A DNA stretch of 64,000 nt from Bacteroidaceae bacterium (GCA_017546785.1 JAFYRW010000042.1:124001-188000), one strand, 5' to 3'. Numbered from the stretch's first letter, positions 1-9,461 are shown. A program made the numbers and translations. The notes: a model not told the origin generated them from the letters alone.

Positions 1-80
1 AAATAGTAAAAATAAATGAATAATAAGGAGAAAGAGTTAAATTCTTTTTCTGTTCATTGCTTCACTGCACAAAAGAGAGC

Positions 81-113
81 AAAAAAACAATGCAGGCCGC
101 AAAGCCTGCATTG
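81..113 (-). terminator. Intrinsic terminator after ddl
   Basis: Ten-base arms (CAATGCAGGC at 88-97 and its complement at 104-113) enclose a six-base loop. Read on the minus strand the hairpin is followed directly by a run of seven T. It lies 24 bp after the ddl stop and should end the minus-strand transcript. Confidence 0.85.
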
Positions 114-137
114 TCCCGACAGTATGTCCTATTATAT

Positions 138-1328
138 TTATTTTTTGAATTTTGCACCCATCTTTGCTCCGCCTGCGCTTTTGGTAGCAAAAATGTTCTC
201 TCCGTAGTTTACAGCCTTGAAGCTTGAATCCTGCTTGCGACGCAATGCAATTTCGATAAGGCGGTCTATGAGCGCACCGAAATTTATGCCGCTGTACTCC
301 CATAGATAGAACGACAGTGAACCGGGGATAGTGTTAATCTCGTTCACGAAAATATTACCGGTCGATTCGTCAATTATAAAGTCGATGCGGGCAACACCGT
401 CGCAGTCGAGTGCGCGGAATGTGTCGCAAGCTGCCTTCTGAATGAACTGTGTGCTAGCCTCGGGGAGGTTGGCAGGAATCTCACGTACGGTAGACTGCAT
501 TCCCTGCGATTGCTTGCCTCCGCCGTTCATATATTTATCCTGATACGAAAGAATCTCTCCGCTGCGTACTGGAACTTCGCACACCGAGGGCTGACACTCG
601 TAGTAGTTGCCAAGAACGGCGCAGTTTACCTCTTTGAGCTTCTGTACATACTTCTCAATGATTACACGGCTGGTAAACGATATTGCATAGTCTATGGCAT
701 CGATAAGCTCCTCGCGGTTGTGTGCTGCGCGTATACCTACGCTCGAACCGCTGTTAGCGGGCTTTATGATAACAGGATAACCCAATTTTTCTTCGATATT
801 CTCTATTGTGCTCTCCTTTTTGTCGTCCCACTCCTTGTCGCTGAACCAATAGTAGTCTACTACAGGAATACCGCACTCTTTTAGAATCATCTTCATTGTG
901 ATTTTATCCATTCCATTGGCCGATGCAAGAGTGTTGCATCCTGTGTAGGGTACTCCGCAGAACTCCATTATACCCTGGAATGTTCCATCCTCGCAATTTG
1001 TGCCGTGCAATGCAGGCAGGATAACATCGAGCTTTGCCACTACATCCTTCTTGAATATACCGCATTTTGTACGGTAGAGGTTGCTGTCGCCGTATGTCGG
1101 ACGCATATAAACCTCTTCGCACATTGCGATAAGTTTCTTAGTGTTGCGGTAATTTTCAACGTTGCGCAATGCCTCGCCACTGTACCATTTTCCCTCTTTT
1201 GTGATGTATATGGGGATAATGTTATATTTCTCACTATCCATTGCAGCCATTGCCTGATTGGCTGTTACTACCGATATTTCGTTCTCTACGGAGCGGCCTC
1301 CGAATACAACTCCTACGTTAATTTTCAT
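138..1328 (-). CDS. ddl: D-alanine--D-alanine ligase
   Basis: This is an ATP-grasp ligase that joins two D-alanines for the peptidoglycan stem peptide in the cytoplasm. It has 396 residues, slightly above the usual 310-370. The N-terminal substrate loop reads GGRSVENEIS, the central ATP-grasp segment has PANSGSSVGI, and the omega loop keeps a Lys-Tyr pair (SYQDKYMNG), which fits D-Ala or D-Ser as second substrate rather than D-lactate. The metal-binding end has FVNEINTIPG. It is the last gene of a minus-strand set with a MurF-like ligase 29 bp upstream. The N-terminal wording (GGRSVENEIS followed by YNIIPIYITKEGKWYSG) resembles clostridial and VanG-neighbourhood ligases as I remember them, more than the short Bacteroides type. 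It may therefore be a second or transferred Ddl. That origin is inference; the ligase call is secure. Confidence 0.93.
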   Translation of the reverse strand: MKINVGVVFGGRSVENEISVVTANQAMAAMDSEKYNIIPIYITKEGKWYSGEALRNVENYRNTKKLIAMCEEVYMRPTYGDSNLYRTKCGIFKKDVVAKLDVILPALHGTNCEDGTFQGIMEFCGVPYTGCNTLASANGMDKITMKMILKECGIPVVDYYWFSDKEWDDKKESTIENIEEKLGYPVIIKPANSGSSVGIRAAHNREELIDAIDYAISFTSRVIIEKYVQKLKEVNCAVLGNYYECQPSVCEVPVRSGEILSYQDKYMNGGGKQSQGMQSTVREIPANLPEASTQFIQKAACDTFRALDCDGVARIDFIIDESTGNIFVNEINTIPGSLSFYLWEYSGINFGALIDRLIEIALRRKQDSSFKAVNYGENIFATKSAGGAKMGAKFKK

Positions 1329-1357
1329 CTTGTATATGCTTTTTATTTTGTTTCTGT

Positions 1358-2908
1358 CTATTTGAAATTGTCGGGTAGGTCATTCTCGTATAGAACAACA
1401 TCGCCGGCCTTTATTATTGTTGCCAAATGTGCGTGCGCCTCGTTAAGCGATGCTGCAAGGAACAGCTTGTCACTGGGGAATCCATTTTCTTCTATTCCGC
1501 TTGCAATGGCTTTGCGGTTGGTTTCATTTACCACTATTGCATAGTCGCAACAGCGTGCAATGTCGCCACCGAGTTCTCTGTTCGCCTCGTACTGACGGCT
1601 ACCCATTTCTACGAATCCCGGGGTGATGACAATACGCTGGTTGCCATCGCTTATTGAGAAATTCTTAAGTACCTCGAGCGCCATTCTTGCTCCTTGAGGA
1701 TTGGAATTATATGCATCATCAAGAATGGTGATACCATTGTTGCGACGCATTGACAATCGATGCTCGACCGGTTGTAGGCGTGCAATGGCACTCTTCTGCT
1801 TGTGTACAGGAACGCTCAAATGGTCCGATACGATAATTGCCGCAAGCATATTCAGCAAGTTCCCTGTTCCCAATAGGCGGCTCTCGTAACGCTCGCCGTT
1901 TGTCGAAAGGGTGAATGCAATGCCGTTGGCTCCATATTCGACATTCTGTGCCGTTGTTGCCGATGGCTGCTCAATTGAATATGTGGCAATATTGCATTTG
2001 CTTGTTATTCCGTTGAATTCGCGTGCTAATTGCGATTCAGTGTTTATAATGCCTAATCCATTGGCGGGTAGAGAGTTTATAAGCTCAAATTTTGTCTTTT
2101 GTATATTCTCTATACTCTTGAATGTTTCAAGATGCATCTCTCCTACAGCGGTAACTATGCCTATTGAGGGGTGTACAAGGTCGCAAATTTCTTTAATGTC
2201 GCCCTGCTGCTTGGCGCCCATTTCAACAATGAATACCTGATGATAGGGACGCAACTGCTCGCGTATGGTGCGCACTACTCCCAATAGGGTGTTAAAGTTA
2301 CCCGGGGTAACAAGAACATTGTATTTCTCTGCAAGTATGCTTGCTAAATAATTCTTGGTGCTTGTCTTTCCGAAACTACCGGTTACTCCTATGATTATCA
2401 ATCCCTTATGCGAGGCGATTATTTTTTTTGCGTCGTTGTAGTAGTAGCGGTTGATGCCTTTCTCTATCGGGGTGTTTATTATGTTCGCAATGAGCATAAC
2501 AAGGTCCGAGAATAGAATCATTGCCGCACCGACGATTGTGGCTGCCTGTGGAACAAGCAACGTTGTTGTTGTAACCGACGCAATGTATACGAGCAGGGTA
2601 GTGGCGTATAGTCTCTTCACTCTGTTGGTAAAGACAAGCGGAGTCTTTTGGCTGCTTTTCTTTCTCTTCTTTATTATGGCCTTTGCGATGAAGAACACTG
2701 CGAGTACCGCAATATTAAGAATGTCGTTGAGTGGCAAGGCTGCAGCAAGCAGTATAATACCTACCACGCGGTCGTACGACAGAATATTGTCGGGGACGAG
2801 CCAACGGAAATAGCGTCGGTAGCGGTAGGAATTCAATTGGAAAAGATGAATGTTGTCTACCGATACGAATGAGAAATAGAGTATATACAATATTAAATAT
2901 ATATTCAT
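1358..2908 (-). CDS. MurF-like Mur ligase with N-terminal membrane domain
   Basis: This Mur ligase of 516 residues would add D-Ala-D-Ala or a related dipeptide to UDP-MurNAc-tripeptide. The P-loop is GVTGSFGKTS (174-183), followed by the ligase signature around VEMGAKQQGD and the C-terminal domain with DDAYNSNP. Residues 1-145 are unusual: they hold several hydrophobic segments (about 1-18, 48-78, 103-145), absent from ordinary cytoplasmic MurF of about 430 residues, so this form is likely membrane-anchored. The start lies 4 bp after the upstream hydrolase stop, and ddl follows after 29 bp, so the three genes should be co-transcribed. A housekeeping murF may exist elsewhere; this copy could be a specialised paralogue. 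I leave the symbol blank because true MurF activity is not proven by sequence. Confidence 0.85.
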   Translation of the reverse strand: MNIYLILYILYFSFVSVDNIHLFQLNSYRYRRYFRWLVPDNILSYDRVVGIILLAAALPLNDILNIAVLAVFFIAKAIIKKRKKSSQKTPLVFTNRVKRLYATTLLVYIASVTTTTLLVPQAATIVGAAMILFSDLVMLIANIINTPIEKGINRYYYNDAKKIIASHKGLIIIGVTGSFGKTSTKNYLASILAEKYNVLVTPGNFNTLLGVVRTIREQLRPYHQVFIVEMGAKQQGDIKEICDLVHPSIGIVTAVGEMHLETFKSIENIQKTKFELINSLPANGLGIINTESQLAREFNGITSKCNIATYSIEQPSATTAQNVEYGANGIAFTLSTNGERYESRLLGTGNLLNMLAAIIVSDHLSVPVHKQKSAIARLQPVEHRLSMRRNNGITILDDAYNSNPQGARMALEVLKNFSISDGNQRIVITPGFVEMGSRQYEANRELGGDIARCCDYAIVVNETNRKAIASGIEENGFPSDKLFLAASLNEAHAHLATIIKAGDVVLYENDLPDNFK

Positions 2909-2912
2909 AGTC

Positions 2913-3671
2913 TTACTTTATATCAAAAAAGTTCTTAATTACTGCAGCAAATAATCCTGCATTCTCTATGAACGAGAAGTGTCCTGTTCCGTGGGCAATC
3001 ACAAGGCCTGCGTCGGGTATCAGGCGCTCCATTGTCTTTGCGTCGCTCAATGGGGTGGCGGTGTCCATATTTCCCCAAAAGAGCAGTGTGGGCGCTTTAA
3101 TCTTCGGCAGGCAGTGTGTAAGGTCTTCGTTTACCACCTTCGATAGTATGGCACGCATCATAGGCGAGGCATTGTTGTAGTCGCTCGAGCCGGCTCCCTT
3201 GCGTCGCTTGTCTATTATGGTCTGTGCCGCTTTTTTAGGAAGGAAAGTGTTGCACAGCCATTTTAGAGCCTTGAATGTGTACACCTTATAGTAATATTTC
3301 AGCGGACGCTTGGGCTTTATTCCTGCTGCATCGACAAGCACCAGACGGCCGACCTCGTTGCGCGAGGAGAACAGTATGCTCACTCTTCCGCCAAAGGAGT
3401 GTCCCACAAGAGCCGGACGCAAAATATTGTTCTCTTTAGCAAATAGCTCAACCATACGGGTATACTCCTCGACGCCCCAAACATCGGTAGGCTCCTGAGA
3501 GGCTCCGAACCCAGGAAAATCAAAGTTATATACTCTGTATTTCTTTGAGAGAATCTCTTGTAGCGCAGCGAATATAGTGTGAGTACAACCCCATCCGTGC
3601 AACAAGAATACGGGCTCTCCAGCGCCTGTCGCCTCAATGAATATTTCTCGGTTCTTGTAGTTGTATGTCAT
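2913..3671 (-). CDS. Alpha/beta-fold hydrolase
   Basis: A 252-residue alpha/beta hydrolase. The oxyanion motif HGWG is at 25-28, the nucleophile elbow is GHSFGG with Ser92, the probable acid is the Asp in WGNMDTATP, and the catalytic His is in GTGHFSF near the C-terminus. There is no signal peptide, so it acts in the cytoplasm. The substrate is unknown. It is the first of three linked genes (hydrolase, Mur ligase, ddl), which hints at a role in cell-wall peptide or amide chemistry, but this is only guilt by association. A weak -7-like box, TATCTTCG on the minus strand (3690-3697), lies about 19 bp upstream of the start and could give the cassette its own promoter apart from the C10 protease gene. 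Confidence 0.88.
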   Translation of the reverse strand: MTYNYKNREIFIEATGAGEPVFLLHGWGCTHTIFAALQEILSKKYRVYNFDFPGFGASQEPTDVWGVEEYTRMVELFAKENNILRPALVGHSFGGRVSILFSSRNEVGRLVLVDAAGIKPKRPLKYYYKVYTFKALKWLCNTFLPKKAAQTIIDKRRKGAGSSDYNNASPMMRAILSKVVNEDLTHCLPKIKAPTLLFWGNMDTATPLSDAKTMERLIPDAGLVIAHGTGHFSFIENAGLFAAVIKNFFDIK

Positions 3672-3728
3672 TGTCCTATAAAATTCGTGCGAAGATAATA
3701 ATTATTATTCTTAAACTCTCGTGGGCTA

Positions 3729-5483
3729 TTATTTGATGAGAATCTTTTTGCCATCAATAATAAATATTCCTTTTTTGTTGTCGTTGCCAATGATTTCTCC
3801 TTTAAGGTCGTATTTTATGGCTTTCTCATAGCTGTTAATAGCGTTAATGCCGCTTGTTACAGCAAAATTGGCAGTAAAGGTTATATCCTCCGATACGGTG
3901 AATGTGTAGCTGCTGCTTGTGCTTATAGCAATGTTGTTCACACTCCAATTGTCGAAATGATAGCCCTCGTCGGGGGTTGCTGTTATTGTAACCTCCTCGC
4001 CTTTCTTAACCTCTATTGTGCTATCGCCGCCATTTATGGTTGCGTTGCCTCCAATAGTGGAAATAACGCTTATTGTCAGCTTCTTCTCTTCGAAATTGGC
4101 AATATAATCGGCATCCTCTGTTGCTGTAATGTCGAGCGTAGCCTCTGTGCCCACAATCTCGCCGTTGAGGCTCCAATTGAGGAACGTATAACCCTCGTTG
4201 GCTGTTGCTGTCAACTGTACGGTTGTTCCCTCTTCCACTGTAACTGTTGCCGAGCCGTTTACGGCTGCTGTTCCGCCTTTCGATGCTCCAATAGATGCTG
4301 TAACAGTGTAATAGTTTATAACTAAAGGCTTTAAGTTAAAGAATGCCTTGTGTCCTGTAGTCTGTGATGAATAATCGTCGCTTGCAGTAGGGTCCATCTT
4401 TGCAAGAGAGTAGTATCCGTTGCAGTAGCCTCCCCAGCCCCAATTAAAGTGGAAATAGTCGCTGTCGGTGTATCCGTCGATTACAAAAATATGCTTTGCG
4501 TCGCTTCCTGTTCCTTTGTTTGTCGCAACGTAGGGTATAGGGCACGACTCGTCGAGGCTGGCCTTCATCTTCTGAATCCACACGGCATCGTTATTTACGA
4601 CGAAACGCTGTGATGCTCCGCTCGATGTTCCTGTGAGCTCCGACAAATTATTATAGCCGAAATTGTCGCGCATCTTGGTCGCATTCTCGGTTCCTCCTGT
4701 CGAGCCTACACCATAATCGAGTCCATAGGCAAAGCCAATGTCGCGCATAACGGTTGCAACCTCGGTAGCTTGCTCCTCGGTGTAGTTGCCGCTGTAATAT
4801 TCCAATGGCATATTGTCCCAATCGTAGGTGTGCCCCAATGTGATCTTTTCACCTGTGACAGGGTTGTATACATTGCCTGTTCCGCTCTTGGGCCATTTGT
4901 GGTGGCGCATAATTATTGCAAAGGCTGTGGCAATGCATCCGGTAGATGTGTTCTTTCCATTCTTTTGGGGACACAATTGGTTGTAAGGTGCACCCTGAGC
5001 CCATTTTGCAGTGTTAAGCTCAACAACAACGTTGCCTAATGTTGCTTTGTCGGTAACGGCGGCTCTTGTTGTCGCTCCGTTTGCTCTTGACAATCTTATT
5101 TCGCTGTCAAATTCAGCTAGGAAACTTACGAATGCTTCTGGCAATTCATCGGCAAGAGGCAGGCTGTCGTCGAATGAATAGCCTATGATGGGCGATGCCT
5201 CGCGCTCCTCGGCTACAATCACGAATCCTTCGCCGTCGGTCGATGCAAAGGCGTGAAAGGTTGGCTCGTCGGCAGAATTTCTTGTGGTGACATTGTTCAG
5301 AATGCTGCTGTCCCACACTTTTGCAAGAGAGGGGGCGCTACTGCGTGTCTCCACAATCTTATGGGCGAATAATCTCTCGGCTATTGCCTTTGCTCTATCC
5401 GCATTACTGCCCTGCGCTTGTGCAGCAGCAGTAATAATGGATAGTATTGCCAATAAAAAGATATTTCTGAATGGATTTTTCAT
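3729..5483 (-). CDS. Secreted C10-family cysteine protease with InlB-type repeats
   Basis: A 584-residue exported protease of MEROPS family C10 (streptopain, interpain, PrtT). Residues 1-23 form a signal peptide, and about 25-150 match the Spi/C10 propeptide. The catalytic Cys183 is in STGCIATAFAIIM, and the catalytic His331 is in AKHIFVIDGY, followed by the family WGWGG motif. Two divergent InlB B-repeat-like modules follow (about 390-460 and 465-535), each with the pattern ATANEGYTFLNWS / ATPDEGYHFDNWS. The tail KGIFIIDGKKILIK resembles a short type IX sorting signal, so surface or extracellular location is likely. The propeptide implies activation by processing. The start is 24 bp after the GH31 stop, so the two are probably co-transcribed. 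Confidence 0.93.
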   Translation of the reverse strand: MKNPFRNIFLLAILSIITAAAQAQGSNADRAKAIAERLFAHKIVETRSSAPSLAKVWDSSILNNVTTRNSADEPTFHAFASTDGEGFVIVAEEREASPIIGYSFDDSLPLADELPEAFVSFLAEFDSEIRLSRANGATTRAAVTDKATLGNVVVELNTAKWAQGAPYNQLCPQKNGKNTSTGCIATAFAIIMRHHKWPKSGTGNVYNPVTGEKITLGHTYDWDNMPLEYYSGNYTEEQATEVATVMRDIGFAYGLDYGVGSTGGTENATKMRDNFGYNNLSELTGTSSGASQRFVVNNDAVWIQKMKASLDESCPIPYVATNKGTGSDAKHIFVIDGYTDSDYFHFNWGWGGYCNGYYSLAKMDPTASDDYSSQTTGHKAFFNLKPLVINYYTVTASIGASKGGTAAVNGSATVTVEEGTTVQLTATANEGYTFLNWSLNGEIVGTEATLDITATEDADYIANFEEKKLTISVISTIGGNATINGGDSTIEVKKGEEVTITATPDEGYHFDNWSVNNIAISTSSSYTFTVSEDITFTANFAVTSGINAINSYEKAIKYDLKGEIIGNDNKKGIFIIDGKKILIK

Positions 5484-5507
5484 CTTTCTCCTTTAGCGTA
5501 ACAATGT

Positions 5508-8500
5508 TTATTTTGCCTCGATGCAGTTGAGAGCCTTGTCTACAATCATTGTATCGATAGCCTTAAGGTTGAATTTAATATTGCGCTTAGCCTTGAATGT
5601 AATCTTGACAAGCTCCTTGTTGCCATCTAAAGGCATCTTGTCTCCGATATTTACGAATGTGGGATAAACTGCAGTCTCGCCGTTGCCGTGCAGACGGTTC
5701 TTGCTCAAATTCTGCATCTCTCCTACGTTCATAGGCTCAATAGCAACAAAATCATAGTCGTTTGTGCTGTAGGGTATTGCAAGGCTCAATGCGTTTACGT
5801 GCTGCATATTCTCGCCCTTGACGGTTACAATAACCTCCTCGCCGCTCTTGTAATTCTTTTTGTCGGCGGCAATGCTTATAGAGCCGCTTACCGCTGCCCC
5901 GTAGCCGTTGGCACCATCCTCGAGCTTGGTTGCAACAACCGAAATATCGTATGCGTCTATGAGGCCATTCTCGTTGATGTCGCCTATGCTCACATAGTCA
6001 AAATCGGAGTCGCTCTTGCGTAGACCGGTGTAGTTGATATAAGATGTAAGGTCATTTTCATCAACCTTCTTGTCCTTGTTTATGTCTCCGGGGATAAATG
6101 TCTCGCTGCCGGGAACACGGAATATATACATCTCACGGCCCGAACCAAAGTTTCCGATAGCCTTGCTTACACTAATCTTGATGTAGCGTGCGAGAGGCTT
6201 CTCAGTGAACTCGAATATCTTGGTGTCGGGGCTGTTGTTCCACTTAATCTGCACAGGCTCGCTCCAATCCTTCTTGTTGGTGCTGTACTGTACGGTAGCC
6301 TCGAGGATTGTACCGTTGCCGCCATCCTCGCGTCCCAAATAGTGAAGCTTGTCGAGTGTGCTCTTGCAGTTGAGGTCAATCACAAGGTCGAACGGAACAG
6401 CTCTCTCGCCATATATTGTGTGCCATACGTTGCCCTCCTCAAAGTCGAAGAGACGGTTGGTGCCCTGACCGCCTTGGTTGGCGCAGGTCGTTGTTGCTGT
6501 TACTCCGGTGAGTGCAAACTCAAGAGGATTGCTCTTTGTCGTAGCCTCTACTGCTCTCCAGTCTGATGCTCCCTCCTTGTTCACGGCGCGTATCAGGAAC
6601 AGATATTTTGTCTCAGGGAGAAGGTCTTCGAACAACAATTCTGTGTTCTTTATTGTGCTATACATCTGTCCGTTGTTGTAGAAGAGAATCTCGTAATAGT
6701 CGGCATTGGCAACAGGCTCCCAAGAAGGAGTAAGGGTGTATGCCTGACAATTCTCGTCAGTAATTACTGCGTCGGGTGCCTCCAATGCTCCGCTCTTTGT
6801 GAGCAGTGTGCTGGGAGTATCCAATTTGCAACCTTTTATTGCAAGGGTAGCCGAATTTGCTGTTACGTCGCACTTCTCCAATTTAACCCACACCTGAGGA
6901 TTCTTTGTAATCTGCACCTTCTCGAACTCACTGCCAGCAGTGGCGAAGCGGTTGAGGTTGGGCGCTGCATTGTAGAAATAGACGTTTGTGCCGTTGTTGA
7001 ACTCCTCGATGCTGTTTACCTCGGTGAGCTTCACGCTCTTCTTGCCTATTTTTGCAGATACCTTCTTGGGCTTCTCGCTTACGTTCACTCGGAACTGTGT
7101 GCTCTTCTCTTTTATGAATCCATCGAAGCGGCCCTCGGTCGAAGATACACAAACCTCTATATTTCCTTTGCTGTCGCCAACGTTGAAGATGTTTGTTGTT
7201 GTAAACTCACCGCAACGGTAAAGTTCGGTGGTGCCATCATCGTCATACTCGGTGAATGTGGTCTCGCCATCAATGGGGTAAATCTCGTAGATACGTGTCT
7301 CCTTGTTGTACTGTGCAGGAGTATTGTGAGGCTCGGTCATAGGAATAATGGCTCCGGCTTTAACAAATACTGGTAATTTCCACAAGGGGGTGTCGTAGTT
7401 GTTTATGATGCGGCTACCATCGTATTTCTCTCCGCTGAACCAGTCGAACCACACTCCCTGAGGCAAATAGATTCCGTTGCGAATGTCGTTGCCCTCCTTG
7501 TCCATTGCAGTTTCCTGATAAATGGGAGCTACAAGCAGGTAAGGACCATACATATACTGATAGCGTGTGTCGTATCCGAGTGTGTAGGGTGTGCTCTCCT
7601 CCAAGAACATTGCGCGAATCATAGGCTTGCCGTCTACAGCCTCGTGAGCAATGCTATAGGCATAAGGCATAAGCTCACTCTTCATCTTTAGATACATACG
7701 GTTGATAGAGGTCGCAGGCTCTCCGAGTGCGTGAGGATATTTCTCGTTGGCACCCCATCCGTCCATATTAAGCTCCATAGGAGTATATGTCTTCCACTGA
7801 TAGTCACGAATATTCACCTGAAGATTGCGTCCGCCGAAGATACCGTCCATATCAGATGTGATATTGGGTTGTCCCGAAAGTCCCGAACCGATATATGTGG
7901 GAATGTGGAAACGGATATACTCCCAATCTCCTCCTGTCTGGTCGCCGCTCCATATTGTCGCGTAGCGCTGTGTGCCGGTCCAACCGTCGAGAGAGATAAT
8001 GAAGGGGCGCGCATTGTTTCCGTAGTATGTCATAATACCCGCAGCATCGGTAACGCCGTTCAATCCGAATGAGTAACCGGCACCAACCCACGCAACGTCG
8101 GTCTTAAGTACGCGTACACCGGCGTCACGAACCTCCTTGATGAGGTCGCGCTGCAAAAGAGCGGGAACGCCCTCTCTGGGGTGAAGATTCGACTCGGTCC
8201 ACAATCCAATCTCAACGCCACGCTCGCGTGCGTAGTCGCCGAACTCCTTAAGATTCTGAATGTTGCCGTCTATGGTCTCTGTCTGTCCGTATCCTGCGCC
8301 GTATCCGTCGTTGGGGAGAATCCATCCGAGGGGCATATCATATGCAGCGTAACGGTCTACGACAGCGCGAGCCGAGAATTGATAGTTGTTCTTCTCACCG
8401 TTGAGTGTCTCCTGAACGCCACCATTGTCCTTCTGGCTCTCGCGGTAGCGCTTGCCATCCTCGAAAAGAACGCCGCCATTGTCGCTCTCTTTCCAAAAGT

Positions 8501-9326
8501 CGCGGTTGTATGCGTTAAGGTGTCCCTCGTAGAATCCGAATTTCGGGATAAGTACAGGGTTACCTGTCAACTGATAGTAGTCGTTGAGCAATGCAACGGC
8601 GTTGTTGTTCACCATAAAGAATACGTCGAGATAATTATCCTCGTGCAGAAGCTTTACCTTGTTGGCCTCTGTTGCGCCAAAGTCGTATGTTCCTTTGCGG
8701 AATGTGTGCCACATAAAGCCGTATCCCTCGGTAGACCAGAAGAAAGGTGCGGGCGATGCTACGCCACCGTCGGTCCAGCTATTCTGATTCTCGATAGCGA
8801 TAATCTTGCCTTTGTGCGAGAAACGACCATTCTGCACACCGCCACCATAGAAATATTCGGTGCCGTTTGCCGACAGGGTCATTGTTGTCTTGCCCTTCTT
8901 GAATGCCACGGGCTCAACCTCACGAATAACGGTAACTCCTGTCAAAAGGTCGTTTACTGTTATTGTTCCGTTCTTCTTGCAGATAGAGACTTCTATTCTC
9001 TTTGTAGCAACGGTATATGTCTTGTCGTTGTCGGCTACAGCTATTTTCTCAACAGGCTTACGTGGATTATCCAAAAGGATTTTTGCCTCGGGCGATGCCT
9101 GCGGGTCGCGTATAATGCCGCCATTGTCGTCACGGAACATACGGAAAATGTTCTCGCCGTAAAAATCGATAGATACGCGGCAACTGTTGCTGAACTTTAC
9201 TTCTACAGTCGTGGGGTTTATCTGGTAAACGCTCTCGACTGCATTCTGTTTGTTCTCTTGTGCATTCAACGCTGATGCTGCCACAAAAGACAAAAAGAGG
9301 GTTGCAAAAAGAATAATTTTTCTCAT
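5508..9326 (-). CDS. Secreted multidomain GH31 glycoside hydrolase
   Basis: A 1272-residue exported GH31 enzyme (alpha-glucosidase/alpha-galactosidase superfamily). Order: signal peptide (1-22); N-terminal beta-sandwich (about 30-250); TIM barrel with the probable nucleophile Asp410 in LKTDVAWVG and acid/base Asp462 in WSGDQTGGDW; C-terminal beta domains with a DUF5110-like part (about 640-760); fibronectin III-like module (about 850-935); F5/8 type C carbohydrate-binding-like module (about 940-1075); dockerin with two calcium loops (GDINKDKKVDEND and GDINENGLIDAYD, about 1080-1138); and a last module (about 1145-1272) that looks like a cohesin. The barrel insert around 280-315 is large. The substrate is uncertain; an alpha-1,3-, alpha-1,6- or galactosidic linkage is possible. 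It is the first gene of the operon with the C10 protease. Confidence 0.93.
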   Translation of the reverse strand: MRKIILFATLFLSFVAASALNAQENKQNAVESVYQINPTTVEVKFSNSCRVSIDFYGENIFRMFRDDNGGIIRDPQASPEAKILLDNPRKPVEKIAVADNDKTYTVATKRIEVSICKKNGTITVNDLLTGVTVIREVEPVAFKKGKTTMTLSANGTEYFYGGGVQNGRFSHKGKIIAIENQNSWTDGGVASPAPFFWSTEGYGFMWHTFRKGTYDFGATEANKVKLLHEDNYLDVFFMVNNNAVALLNDYYQLTGNPVLIPKFGFYEGHLNAYNRDFWKESDNGGVLFEDGKRYRESQKDNGGVQETLNGEKNNYQFSARAVVDRYAAYDMPLGWILPNDGYGAGYGQTETIDGNIQNLKEFGDYARERGVEIGLWTESNLHPREGVPALLQRDLIKEVRDAGVRVLKTDVAWVGAGYSFGLNGVTDAAGIMTYYGNNARPFIISLDGWTGTQRYATIWSGDQTGGDWEYIRFHIPTYIGSGLSGQPNITSDMDGIFGGRNLQVNIRDYQWKTYTPMELNMDGWGANEKYPHALGEPATSINRMYLKMKSELMPYAYSIAHEAVDGKPMIRAMFLEESTPYTLGYDTRYQYMYGPYLLVAPIYQETAMDKEGNDIRNGIYLPQGVWFDWFSGEKYDGSRIINNYDTPLWKLPVFVKAGAIIPMTEPHNTPAQYNKETRIYEIYPIDGETTFTEYDDDGTTELYRCGEFTTTNIFNVGDSKGNIEVCVSSTEGRFDGFIKEKSTQFRVNVSEKPKKVSAKIGKKSVKLTEVNSIEEFNNGTNVYFYNAAPNLNRFATAGSEFEKVQITKNPQVWVKLEKCDVTANSATLAIKGCKLDTPSTLLTKSGALEAPDAVITDENCQAYTLTPSWEPVANADYYEILFYNNGQMYSTIKNTELLFEDLLPETKYLFLIRAVNKEGASDWRAVEATTKSNPLEFALTGVTATTTCANQGGQGTNRLFDFEEGNVWHTIYGERAVPFDLVIDLNCKSTLDKLHYLGREDGGNGTILEATVQYSTNKKDWSEPVQIKWNNSPDTKIFEFTEKPLARYIKISVSKAIGNFGSGREMYIFRVPGSETFIPGDINKDKKVDENDLTSYINYTGLRKSDSDFDYVSIGDINENGLIDAYDISVVATKLEDGANGYGAAVSGSISIAADKKNYKSGEEVIVTVKGENMQHVNALSLAIPYSTNDYDFVAIEPMNVGEMQNLSKNRLHGNGETAVYPTFVNIGDKMPLDGNKELVKITFKAKRNIKFNLKAIDTMIVDKALNCIEAK

Positions 9327-9374
9327 AGTATTTTAATTTTAATATTTATTTCGCGCGTAATTATAAATTAGTGG

Positions 9375-9405
9375 CAAATTTATACATTTTAATCCACTTT
9401 ACGAA
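9375..9405 (-). promoter_or_regulatory. Promoter of the GH31 gene
   Basis: On the minus strand TAAATTTG (9375-9382) matches the Bacteroidota -7 box TAnnTTTG, with a TTTCG element (9402-9406) about 20 bp upstream as a weak -33. The expected transcription start gives a leader of about 40 bases. It is back to back with the mutS2 promoter. Confidence 0.6.
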
Positions 9406-9431
9406 ATTTAGACTCTTTTTTCGTACCTTTG
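9398..9431 (+). promoter_or_regulatory. Promoter of mutS2
   Basis: TACCTTTG at 9424-9431 is a good -7 box; TTTA at 9398-9401 is a weak -33 with a 22-bp gap. The gene starts 30 bp downstream. It forms a compact divergent promoter pair with the GH31 gene. Confidence 0.6.
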
Positions 9432-9461
9432 TGGCAAATTTGTTTACAATAGCTTTGTACA

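Noticed and set aside
16-207. Short frame at the left edge
   Set aside because: It overlaps the ddl terminator and the ddl 3' end; no coding character.
8181-9275. Open frame of 364 codons on the plus strand
   Set aside because: It lies wholly opposite the GH31 gene, is rich in Cys and Val in a way typical of antisense frames, and has no family features.
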